Assembly: GCA_963805305.1 (NCBI GenBank)
Contig: CAWDTM010000002.1
Location: 248,001 to 312,000, forward strand
Reading direction: 5' to 3'
DNA: 64,000 nt
Origin: CAVXEH01 sp963805305
GTDB taxonomy: Bacteria; Chloroflexota; Limnocylindria; QHBO01
Shown: positions 8,479 through 15,492 of the stretch, in pieces
How positions within the stretch are numbered: the stretch's first letter is position 1
Layout of the letters: every line of letters starts with the position of its first letter
Program-made: the position numbers and the translations under genes
Notes under the pieces: generated by a model
Told to the model about the DNA's origin: nothing
Seen by the model: only the letters and a program-made list of their open reading frames with translations
The model's database searches: none

Positions 8479-9214
8479 GCGCCGCCGGGGCGGTGCGAGG
8501 CCGTGGGTCGCGGGGCTCGTCGCAGCGGCAGGGCTGGTGGGCTTGATCACGGCCCAGGCCTTTGCGCCGGCGCCTCTGTCGCCGCTGCTCGACGGAGTCG
8601 TGGTCGAGGAGCCGTATCGCTACGCGCAGCCCACCGACAGCCAGGCCGGGGATCCGGGAGGCGCCGACGAAACGCAGCCGGTGGAGGCCGGTGTCTCCCC
8701 GGCACTTGCGGCTGCAACGCCGGAGAATCCGCCACAGGCCCAGCTGCTGGCGGGGCCCGGGGCGTTTGACGTGGGTCGCGCCGCGACGATGCGGGTGACC
8801 ATCGAGGTGGTGCCATCGGGCCAACTGATGCCCGGGCGGACGTTCGCGGGCAATGTGTACCGATTCCGTGTTGTGGATGGCGGCGGAGGGGAGCCGCCCG
8901 TCACGAGCGGCTCGAGCGTGACCATCGTCCTGCGAGCCCCGGCCGGGACGCGCCGGCCGGTCATGGTGATGCGCACGGAGGAAGGCTGGACGGAGCTGCC
9001 CACCTCGCACACCGGCCTGTCCGACCTGTACCTCACGAGTGCAGTCGCGCGGCTCGGGGAGTTCGCGCTGGTCACGGTGCCCTCGTCACTCGGTGGCGCA
9101 GGGAGTGGATGGCCGGACTGGATCCCGTTGGCCCTCGCGCTGGTCGTGGCGATCGTCGTCGGTGCCCTTGCGGTGCGCGAGTCGCGGCGGGCGGGGAGGC
9201 GCGGCCGCTTCTGA
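8471..9214 (+). CDS. envelope protein, tandem paralog B
   Basis: A 247-residue paralog of the preceding protein. It has an N-terminal membrane segment, then LLDGVVVEEPYRY near residues 37-49, N-P-P-Q-A-Q-L-L, A-G-N-V-Y, T-I-V-L-R-A-P, and a C-terminal helix (~217-237) followed by an arginine-rich tail. The GTG start overlaps the end of paralog A by 8 nt, indicating coupled translation. The aligned blocks are collinear, while the Ser/Pro linker of copy A is missing. Function unknown. Both lie directly after a CPBP protease gene. Confidence 0.7.
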   Translation: MTRRRRGGARPWVAGLVAAAGLVGLITAQAFAPAPLSPLLDGVVVEEPYRYAQPTDSQAGDPGGADETQPVEAGVSPALAAATPENPPQAQLLAGPGAFDVGRAATMRVTIEVVPSGQLMPGRTFAGNVYRFRVVDGGGGEPPVTSGSSVTIVLRAPAGTRRPVMVMRTEEGWTELPTSHTGLSDLYLTSAVARLGEFALVTVPSSLGGAGSGWPDWIPLALALVVAIVVGALAVRESRRAGRRGRF

Positions 9215-9271
9215 CCCTGTCCGCCGACTGGACCACGCTGATCGGTGGCCGAGCCGAACGTCGGCAGCGCG

Positions 9272-9556
9272 TCAGCGGCTGAGGGACGGGGCCCGACGGA
9301 TGCGTGCCGGCGGACGCTCGGCTTCGCCCTGGGAGCTGGCAGGGGCCTCGACGATGCAGCCGCGGACGTGCATGGGGTCGGTGACTGCGGCCGCAAGGCG
9401 ACGGAACAGTCCGGTGCGTGGCTCGCTCAGCGAGGCGCATTCGAGCCACACGGCACCGTTGCGCCAGACAGCCAGCGTGTGGCGGCCGCAGGCACAGAAC
9501 GGTTGGGCTTCCACCGACCGCTCGACGCGATCGACGATTGTGTGTTGGGAAAGCAT
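9272..9556 (-). CDS. small Cys/His-rich protein, putative zinc ribbon
   Basis: 94 residues. The central part holds C-A-C-G-R-H-T, then W-L-E-C-A-S-L and H-V-R-G-C, enough Cys and His ligands for one zinc site. The tail is basic. It is divergent from the TetR gene, with two palindromes in the 93-nt gap, so it is a candidate target of that repressor. The ATG is at 9556 with only a weak GAGA element upstream. I do not recognise the family, and a chance ORF in this GC-rich sequence cannot be fully excluded. Confidence 0.5.
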   Translation of the reverse strand: MLSQHTIVDRVERSVEAQPFCACGRHTLAVWRNGAVWLECASLSEPRTGLFRRLAAAVTDPMHVRGCIVEAPASSQGEAERPPARIRRAPSLSR

Positions 9557-9576
9557 CGCAGGTTCTCGATATATGG

Positions 9577-9594
9577 ATACGGTTCGTCTCGTAT
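9577..9594. promoter_or_regulatory. secondary TetR operator-like palindrome
   Basis: ATACG-N8-CGTAT, 18 bp, is an imperfect copy of the perfect palindrome at 9621-9638. The two start points are 44 bp apart, about four helical turns. It overlaps the likely promoter of the minus-strand small gene at 9556. Confidence 0.6.
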
Positions 9595-9620
9595 GATACG
9601 CCGGGCAGTGGTTGAATTCA

Positions 9621-9638
9621 ATACGAGCCGGCTCGTAT
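9621..9638. promoter_or_regulatory. TetR operator, perfect 18-bp palindrome
   Basis: ATACGAGCCGGCTCGTAT reads the same on both strands. It lies 12 nt before the ATG of the TetR gene, where binding would block its own transcription. A weaker copy lies at 9577-9594. Confidence 0.8.
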
Positions 9639-9649
9639 CATTGCAGGTC

Positions 9650-10255
9650 ATGAAGACACCGCCCGAGTTGACCGCCGGGACGTCGCGGCGCCGGGGACGC
9701 CCACGGAGCGACGCGACCCACCGCAGGATCCTGGAGGCCACGCGGGCGCTGCTCACCGAGGTCAGCTTTGGGGACCTGCGCATCGAGCACGTGGCGACCC
9801 GGGCTGGCGTGGGGAAGGCGACGATCTATCGGCGCTGGGCCTCGAAGGAGGAGCTTGCCCTGGAGCTGCTCTCCTGGCTCGCCAGCCCGCACATCGCCAT
9901 TGATGCGACGGGGAACACGCGGGAGGAGATGCTCGCCGCTGTCGTCAACCCAATGCTCGCGGTGACCGAGACGCCGTTCGGGTCCGTCATCCGCTCCCTG
10001 CTCTCCCAGATTGCGACCAACCCGGCGCTCGGCGACCGGTTCCGGGCGACGGTCGTTGCCGCGCGCCGTGGCGAGGTGGCCCGGGTCATCGAGCGGGGGA
10101 TCGCGCGGGGTGATCTTCGTCCGGACGCGGATCCCGACATCGCGACCGATCTTCTCGTTGGCCCTGTCTACTTCCGGCTGCTCTTCGGCGGCGATCTGAC
10201 CCTCGCGTTCGCCTACCGCATCGTGGACGGCGTGATGCGCGGGTACGCGGCCTGA
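9650..10255 (+). CDS. TetR/AcrR-family transcriptional repressor
   Basis: 201 residues. The N-terminal TetR helix-turn-helix spans about residues 18-65 (R-R-I-L-E-A-T-R-A-L-L, then T-R-A-G-V-G-K-A-T-I-Y-R-R-W-A-S-K). The C-terminal domain, about residues 80-200, binds an unknown ligand. ATG 9650 fits the length of the family and lies just after the 18-bp palindrome, so autoregulation is likely. The divergent small gene is the nearest possible target. No transporter or enzyme typical of a TetR partner follows; a pentapeptide-repeat gene on the opposite strand comes next. Confidence 0.9.
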   Translation: MKTPPELTAGTSRRRGRPRSDATHRRILEATRALLTEVSFGDLRIEHVATRAGVGKATIYRRWASKEELALELLSWLASPHIAIDATGNTREEMLAAVVNPMLAVTETPFGSVIRSLLSQIATNPALGDRFRATVVAARRGEVARVIERGIARGDLRPDADPDIATDLLVGPVYFRLLFGGDLTLAFAYRIVDGVMRGYAA

Positions 10256-10283
10256 GCCCCAGGGCGGGTCGCCGCGCGGGGCG

Positions 10284-10910
10284 TCAGTCGTCGCTCAGCC
10301 CGATCCCCAGCTGCTCCGCGAAGACCGGAGCGAGGTCCAGCAGCTGCGCCCTGCTGATGCAGGCCCCGCGCAGGCTCTCGACGCCGACCAGGGAACGCAG
10401 CGCCGCCCCGGACAGGTCGACATGGGCCAACGAGGCGCCGGAAACGTTGACCTCGCCGACGGTGCAGCCGGCGAAGGCAAGGTCGTGCACCTGCGCGAGT
10501 CGCAGGTCGAGGGTCCCGATCTCGCAATCGGTGAAGGTGACGTCGTCCAGGTGTGCATCGGCCAGGTTGACGAAGCCCAGCTTGCTGCTCCGCACAGCGA
10601 CATCGGTCCAGCGCGCGCCGGTCAAGGTCACCGCGCCCAGGCGCGCACCCTCCAGGGTGCAGCCGCGCCAGGTGGCGTCGGCCAGGTCAACGGTGGCGCC
10701 GTCCACGTCGATGACCCCCGAATCGAGGATGCGCACGCGAGACAACAGGGCGCCATCGAGGTGGCAACGCTCCAGGCGGCATTCCACGAATCGCGCATCG
10801 CGGGAGTCCTGGCTCCGGAAGTCGCGGTCACGGAAGAGGATGCCGTCGTAGTTGCTTCGCGGCTCGAGCGCCTCGCCATCGAACGGGGTCAGATCTGCGA
10901 AGCCGGACAT
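10284..10910 (-). CDS. pentapeptide-repeat protein
   Basis: 208 residues. Most of the chain follows the A/C-D/N-L/F-x-x pentapeptide pattern (for example C-R-L-E-R-C-H-L-D-G-A-L-L, A-D-A-H-L-D-D-V-T-F), predicting a right-handed quadrilateral beta-helix. Some relatives mimic DNA or protect gyrase, but most have no assigned role. I took ATG 10910, preceded by GGGGAC; ATG 10943 or 11027 would add a basic leader. It converges with the TetR gene with 28 nt between stops and is divergent from the B3/B4 gene. Confidence 0.8.
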   Translation of the reverse strand: MSGFADLTPFDGEALEPRSNYDGILFRDRDFRSQDSRDARFVECRLERCHLDGALLSRVRILDSGVIDVDGATVDLADATWRGCTLEGARLGAVTLTGARWTDVAVRSSKLGFVNLADAHLDDVTFTDCEIGTLDLRLAQVHDLAFAGCTVGEVNVSGASLAHVDLSGAALRSLVGVESLRGACISRAQLLDLAPVFAEQLGIGLSDD

Positions 10911-11047
10911 GTCCCCATCATGCACGCTGCGGCCCGATCCCATGCTCCGAAGCTCGCAGCGCGACCACCGGGCGCGCCCCGCAGGCCGGGGCAGCCACAC
11001 GACGGGGTTGACCGGGAGCGTTGCCAAGGCGGGCTACGATCGGGGGC

Positions 11048-11758
11048 ATGCCGAGCTTCCGGTACGACGCCGCGATCGTCGAGCGCTTCCCCGCGGTCCA
11101 GGGCGGGGTAATCCACGTCACGGGTCTTGCGAACGGTCCCTCCCCCGAGCCGCTCGCCACACGCTTCGAGGCGGAGCAGGTCGCCGTGCGTTCCATGCTC
11201 GACGGACGGTCGCTGTCCGAGCTGCCCAGCCTCGCTGCCTGGCGTCGCGCGTTCAGGACCTTCGGGGTGGATCCCACGGGCTATCGATCCGCCGCCGAGG
11301 CGCTGCTCCGGCGCCTGACCAAGCAGGGCTCCATTCCGTCCATCAACCTGCTCGTCGACACCGGCAACCTGGTCAGCATCCGCCATGCCCTGCCGGTCGC
11401 GGTCTTCGACCAGAGGGCGGTGACCGGAGGCACAACCGTGCGCCTGGCGAGCGGCGACGAGGCGTTCACCGACCTGGGGTCTGGTGAGCCCCAGCATCCG
11501 GAACCGGGCGAGGTGATCTTCGTGGACGAGGCCGGCCTGGTGAGCGCCCGCCGCTGGTGCTGGCGCCAATCCGCCGAGAGCGCGTCTGGCCCCGAGACGG
11601 CGGAGGCGCTGATCACCGTGGAGGCCCAGCACGCCGACGGCGCCGATGTCGTGGCTGCCGCAGTCCGTGACCTCCAGCTGCTGCTCCGCGAGTTCGCCCC
11701 GCCGGACGCCATGACGGCCGGGTTCGTCAGCGCACGGTCACCGGCCCTCGACTTCTAG
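11048..11758 (+). CDS. B3/B4 tRNA-binding-domain protein
   Basis: A 236-residue protein built on the B3/B4 fold of the phenylalanyl-tRNA synthetase beta chain. Characteristic parts are R-R-A-F-R-T-F-G-V-D-P-T near residue 70, S-I-P-S-I-N-L-L-V-D-T-G-N near residues 97-108, and E-V-I-F-V-D-E near residue 155. In PheRS this fold edits mischarged tRNA; free-standing forms are thought to act in trans or on related substrates, but the substrate is unknown. ATG 11048 matches the usual N-terminus, and a start at 11021 would add nine residues. Confidence 0.8.
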   Translation: MPSFRYDAAIVERFPAVQGGVIHVTGLANGPSPEPLATRFEAEQVAVRSMLDGRSLSELPSLAAWRRAFRTFGVDPTGYRSAAEALLRRLTKQGSIPSINLLVDTGNLVSIRHALPVAVFDQRAVTGGTTVRLASGDEAFTDLGSGEPQHPEPGEVIFVDEAGLVSARRWCWRQSAESASGPETAEALITVEAQHADGADVVAAAVRDLQLLLREFAPPDAMTAGFVSARSPALDF

Positions 11759-11782
11759 CGCCTCATCCCGGCAGGTGAAACG

Positions 11783-12112
11783 TCAATCGTGAATCCGGTC
11801 GCGTGAACGGATGTCGCCTGCGCGCTTGAGCACGTGCTCGGCGAAGGCGAGGATGACGGCGATGCCGGCCAGGACGTAGATCATGGTGAAGACCTTGCCG
11901 ACCACGGTGTGCGGGGCGAAGTCGCCGTAGCCGACCGTGGTCAGGGTCATGACGCTGAAGTAGAGCGAGTCCAGCAGCGACCAGCGCTCGAAGATGGCGT
12001 AGACGACCGTGCCGGTCGCCAGCAGCGCGGTGACCGACAGGAAGAGCGGCCGTGCCGCGGGATCGCGGAAGCCCTCGCGCACGGCGCGGAACCAGTAGCG
12101 GAAGAAGCCCAC
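11783..12112 (-). CDS. two-helix potassium channel-like protein
   Basis: 109 residues with the layout helix, pore loop, helix. The selectivity filter is T-V-G-Y-G-D-F near residue 65, preceded by Y-F-S-V-M-T-L. This is the minimal ion-channel (Ion_trans_2) unit, presumably a tetramer. It lacks a cytoplasmic RCK domain and ends soon after the second helix. The GTG start at 12112 has GGGAGG five bases upstream; an ATG at 12184 would add 24 residues with no ribosome-binding site. It is divergent from the frameshifted gene at 12187. Confidence 0.85.
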   Translation of the reverse strand: MGFFRYWFRAVREGFRDPAARPLFLSVTALLATGTVVYAIFERWSLLDSLYFSVMTLTTVGYGDFAPHTVVGKVFTMIYVLAGIAVILAFAEHVLKRAGDIRSRDRIHD

Positions 12113-12186
12113 GGTGGCCTCCCTTCGTGCGTCTCCGGGTTGGTTTGACCGATGATGACGCGGCACGATGAGCGAAGGGGGCACGA

Positions 12187-12554
12187 ATGACGCAGCGGCG
12201 CGGGTGGCGGGTCAGCGGTGGCCTGGTGGCGATGGCGATCGCGGGGCTGGTCGTGATCCTTATCGTCATCGGGCAGGTTGTGGCCTCTGGTCGCGCGGCG
12301 GGGGAGTCCTCCGGCGGCACGCCCGCCCTGCGTTCGATGGTACGCGGCGGGGCATACGACTTCTGGGACAACCCGGGCCAGCGCTGGTATTCCGGGCCTA
12401 CGCGGTCCGGCGTGTCGGGCCGGCAACCGGCAGGTGCGCAGCCGTCACCGATGGCGACCAATCCACCTGGGAGGTGACCGCCTACACGCTGTTCGGCATC
12501 CCCCTGGACCGCGTCACGGTCACTTGCGACAGCATCGGACGCGGCGATCCGTGA
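12187..12554 (+). pseudogene. membrane-anchored small protein, frameshifted
   Basis: The first frame gives an N-terminal membrane segment (residues 10-33) and then reads to F-W-D-N-P-G-Q-R-W-Y-S. From about 12391 the coherent sequence continues in another frame with F-R-A-Y-A-V-R-R-V-G-P-A-T-G, then T-W-E-V-T-A-Y-T-L-F-G to a TGA at 12552. One missing base near TGGTATTCC (restoring W-Y-F-R-A-Y) would join them into ~122 residues. It is either a sequencing/assembly indel or a broken gene. The VanZ-like gene starts at the overlapping GTGA. Family not recognised. Confidence 0.6.
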
Positions 12555-13118
12555 TCGAGGGCGGCGCCATGGCCGTGCCCGCAGTGCTGGCGGCGGGAGT
12601 GCTCGTGGTGCGGGCCTGGCGCCTGCGACTGCCATGGTCGCGGCTCGCGCTCCAGCTCGTGGTCGTGGCGCACGTGGCCGTGGTCGTGGCGCTGGTGCTT
12701 TTCCCGCTGCCGGTGCAGGCGTCGCTCATCGCGGAGCGCACAGCCGAGCATCTCCAGGACAACAACCTCATCCCCCTGGTGCACCTGGTCGCCTTCGCGC
12801 AAGGCGATACGAGCATCTGGGACACCACCCAGCTCATCGGCAACCTGCTGGTGCTGGCCCCGGCGGCGGTCTGGCTGCCGCTCCTGTCGCCGCGCTACCG
12901 GACGGCAGGCCGCGTGATCGCCGCGGGGATGGCCATGAGCCTGGCCATCGAGCTCAGCCAGCTCGCGGTCTCGACGATCCTGGGATACACCTACCGGGTG
13001 GCCGATGTCGACGACGTCATCGTCAACACCGCCGGCGTGGGCCCTGGCATACCTGGCGTTTCGTGGCGTGGAGCGGCTGGTGGGCGCGGACTGGGCGCCA
13101 TCGGTCCCTGACGCTTGA
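12551..13118 (+). pseudogene. VanZ-family membrane protein, frameshifted near C-terminus
   Basis: The N-terminal ~160 residues are a VanZ-type membrane protein: several helices, N-L-I-P-L, L-I-G-N-L-L-V, S-L-A-I-E-L-S-Q and the conserved end D-V-D-D-V-I-V-N-T-A-G. After that motif the annotated frame turns to nonsense, while a +1 frame reads A-L-A-Y-L-A-F-R-G-V-E-R-L-V-G-A-D-W and stops at 13116. A surplus G in GGG at 13039-13041 explains it. VanZ relatives are linked to teicoplanin resistance and other envelope roles; the role here is unknown. GTG 12551 overlaps the previous stop; ATG 12569 is possible. Confidence 0.75.
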
Positions 13119-13161
13119 AGCCTGAACCGAGCACCCGGGCGCGGTGCTAGCCTCCGCGCCG

Positions 13162-14091
13162 ATGCCGGACAAGGTCACGACCATGCGCGACGCGATCGCG
13201 GAGCTCGTCCGCGACGGCGACACGGTGGCCATCGAGGGCTTCACCCACCTCATCAGCTTCGCGGCCGGGCACGAGATCATCCGCCAGGGCCGCCGCGACC
13301 TGACCTTGGCCCGCCTGACCCCGGACCTCGTCTACGACCAGATGGTCGCCGCCGGCTGCGCGCGCAAGCTGATCTTCAGCTGGCTGGGCAATCCCGGGGT
13401 GGGCGGGTTGCATGCCATCCGGCGACGCCTGGAGGCCGATGGCGGCGGCGACATCGGTCCATCACTCGAGGTGGAGGAGTACAGCCACTTCGGGATGGTG
13501 GGCCGGTACACCGCCGGTGCCTCCCGGCTCCCGTTCTTCCCGCTGCGTTCCTACGTGGACTCCGACCTGCCGCGCGCCAACCCGCTGATCCGCCAGGTGG
13601 CCTCGCCGTACGGGGACGAGTCGATTGCCGTGGTGCCGCCCTTGAACCCGGACGTGACGATCATCCACGCCCAGCGGGCATCGGCGGCTGGGGACGTCCA
13701 GGTCTGGGGCCTGCTGGGCTGCCAGAAGGAGGCGGCGTTTGCGGCCTCTCGGGTGGTCGCGGTCGTCGAGGAGCTGGTGGACGAGTCGGTCATCCGCGCG
13801 GATCCGAACCGGACGCTCATCCCGGGCCTGATCGTGGACGCGGTGGTCATGGAGGCATGGGGCGCGCATCCCTCGTACGCGCAGGGCTGCTACGACCGGG
13901 ACAACGCCTTCTACGTCGAGTGGGACGCCATCTCGCGCGACCCGGAGCGGCTCGAGGGGTGGCTACGGGAGTGGGTCCACGGGCTGGACAATCGGGCCGA
14001 CTACGTCGAGAAGCTGGGCGTGGATCGACTGGCGGCACTGCGGCCGGGGAGCGCGCCGTCCGGCAGCGTGGACTACGGGGGTTACCGGTGA
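13162..14091 (+). CDS. CoA-transferase family I, subunit A
   Basis: 309 residues in the family I CoA-transferase fold (glutaconate/3-oxoacid type). Motifs include D-G-D-T-V-A-I-E-G-F-T-H near residues 16-27, F-S-W-L-G-N-P-G-V-G-G near 72 and D-N-A-F-Y near 250. The alpha subunit supplies part of the CoA site. It overlaps subunit B by four bases (GTGA), so a heterotetramer is expected. Substrates cannot be read from the sequence; 3-oxoacid, glutaconate or ring-cleavage (IpdAB-like) CoA-esters are candidates. ATG 13162 is preferred over GTG 13144. Confidence 0.82.
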   Translation: MPDKVTTMRDAIAELVRDGDTVAIEGFTHLISFAAGHEIIRQGRRDLTLARLTPDLVYDQMVAAGCARKLIFSWLGNPGVGGLHAIRRRLEADGGGDIGPSLEVEEYSHFGMVGRYTAGASRLPFFPLRSYVDSDLPRANPLIRQVASPYGDESIAVVPPLNPDVTIIHAQRASAAGDVQVWGLLGCQKEAAFAASRVVAVVEELVDESVIRADPNRTLIPGLIVDAVVMEAWGAHPSYAQGCYDRDNAFYVEWDAISRDPERLEGWLREWVHGLDNRADYVEKLGVDRLAALRPGSAPSGSVDYGGYR

Positions 14092-14867
14092 GCGGCCCGC
14101 TGCCCGCGCGCGGATACAGCGCCTCGGAAATGATGATCACTGCCGCCGCCCGCGGGCTGGCCGGGAAGCGGGTCTGCTTCGTGGGCGTAGGCCTGCCGAA
14201 TATCGCGGTCAACCTGGCGCGGCTGACCGTCGCGCCGGACCTGGTGCTGGTCTACGAGGCCGGCGTCTTCGGGGCGCGGCCGGCGCGGCTGCCGCTGTCG
14301 ATTGGCGATCCCACCATCGTCACCGGCGCCACCGCGGCCATGAGCATGTTCGAGCTCTTCGCCTTCTACCTGCAGGGCGGGCACGTGGACGTTGGCTTCC
14401 TGGGCGGGGCGCAGATCGACCGGTTCGGGAACCTCAACACCACCGTCATCGGGCCGTATGACGCCCCCTGCGTGCGGTTACCTGGTTCCGGCGGGGCCTG
14501 CGAGATCGCCCTCAATGCGCGCGAGGTGCTGGTGATCATGCGCCAGTCCCGCCGCAGCTTCGTGGAGCACCTGGACTTCCAGACGTCTCCCGGGCACCTT
14601 CACGAGACCGATGGCGACGTGCGCCCGTCCTGGCGCGGCAGCGGTCCGACGCTGGTGGTGACTGATCTCGCGGTCTTCGCCTTCGCGGCCGACGGCGAAA
14701 TGGAGCTGAGCTCCCTCCATCCGGGTGTGACCGAGGAGCAGCTGCTCGGCGCCATGGCCTGGGCTCCGCGCCGCGTGGCCACCGTTGGCGTCACCGAGCC
14801 GCCATCGGCGGAGGAGCTGCGCCTGATCCGCGAAGGGCTCGACCCCAAAGGGATCTACACCCGCTGA
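14088..14867 (+). CDS. CoA-transferase family I, subunit B
   Basis: 259 residues, GTG start overlapping subunit A. It has the glycine-rich N-terminal loop F-V-G-V-G-L-P, and L-V-Y-E-A-G-V-F-G near residues 62-70, where the glutamate is in the position of the catalytic residue that forms the glutamyl-CoA intermediate. F-L-G-G-A-Q-I-D-R-F-G-N-L-N-T-T near 105-120 is also typical. No thiolase, dehydrogenase or acyl-CoA gene flanks the pair, so the pathway is undefined. An ECF sigma gene follows after 79 nt. Confidence 0.82.
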   Translation: MSGPLPARGYSASEMMITAAARGLAGKRVCFVGVGLPNIAVNLARLTVAPDLVLVYEAGVFGARPARLPLSIGDPTIVTGATAAMSMFELFAFYLQGGHVDVGFLGGAQIDRFGNLNTTVIGPYDAPCVRLPGSGGACEIALNAREVLVIMRQSRRSFVEHLDFQTSPGHLHETDGDVRPSWRGSGPTLVVTDLAVFAFAADGEMELSSLHPGVTEEQLLGAMAWAPRRVATVGVTEPPSAEELRLIREGLDPKGIYTR

Positions 14868-14946
14868 CGCTCGGCAGGGAACGAATCGGGCGTATCGTCC
14901 GCCATACCGTCCGGGGAGCTGTTCGAGACGAGGAGAGGGGAGGAGC

Positions 14947-15492
14947 GTGCCGCGCGAGCTGGTGGTCAGGGCCCAGCACGGCGACCCCGACGCCTTCGAG
15001 GCGCTCGTCACCGCATCGGCCGATCGCTGGTACGCCACCGCCTCCCTGATTGTTCACGACCGGAGCCGGGCGGAGGATGCCGTGCAGGAGACCATGATCC
15101 GGGCCTGGCGCGACCTGCCGGGCCTCCGCGACCCGGAGCGCTTCGACGCCTGGGCGCGGCGCATCTTGGTCCACGCTTGTCTGGACCTCGCGCGGTCGGA
15201 CCGCCATCGACGCACGGAAGTTCCCCTGAAAGCCGGTGTCGCCTCGTCCGCTGATCCCGCGCGGACGGCGATTGACCGCGATGCCGTCACCGCGGCCTTC
15301 GCCGAGATGACCGCGGAGCATCGGGCCATCCTGGTGCTGCGCCACTACCTCGGCCATTCCGTGCCCGAGGTGGCCGACGCCCTTGGCATCCCGCTGGGCA
15401 CCGCCAAGTCGCGCCTTTCCCGGGCCGAGGCCGCCATGCGTGCCGTCCTGGTCGCCGATGGCGATCCCGTCACCGAGGGAGGTGCCGCGTGA
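14947..15492 (+). CDS. ECF-type RNA polymerase sigma factor
   Basis: 181 residues. Region 2 spans about residues 8-75 (D-A-F-E-A-L-V, A-E-D-A-V-Q-E-T-M-I-R-A-W). Region 4 spans about 115-165 (L-V-L-R-H-Y-L-G-H-S-V-P-E-V-A-D-A-L-G-I, G-T-A-K-S-R-L-S-R-A). The GTG start follows a GAGGAG site. The stop overlaps the next gene by four bases, and that gene encodes a single-helix membrane protein likely to sense a signal or hold the sigma factor inactive. No target promoter can be pointed to with confidence. Confidence 0.92.
   Translation: MPRELVVRAQHGDPDAFEALVTASADRWYATASLIVHDRSRAEDAVQETMIRAWRDLPGLRDPERFDAWARRILVHACLDLARSDRHRRTEVPLKAGVASSADPARTAIDRDAVTAAFAEMTAEHRAILVLRHYLGHSVPEVADALGIPLGTAKSRLSRAEAAMRAVLVADGDPVTEGGAA

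Noticed and set aside
9039..9596. Plus-strand frames overlapping 9039-9596
   Set aside because: They run through the end of paralog B and the twin operator region, with no motif; the minus-strand Cys-rich frame is a better candidate.
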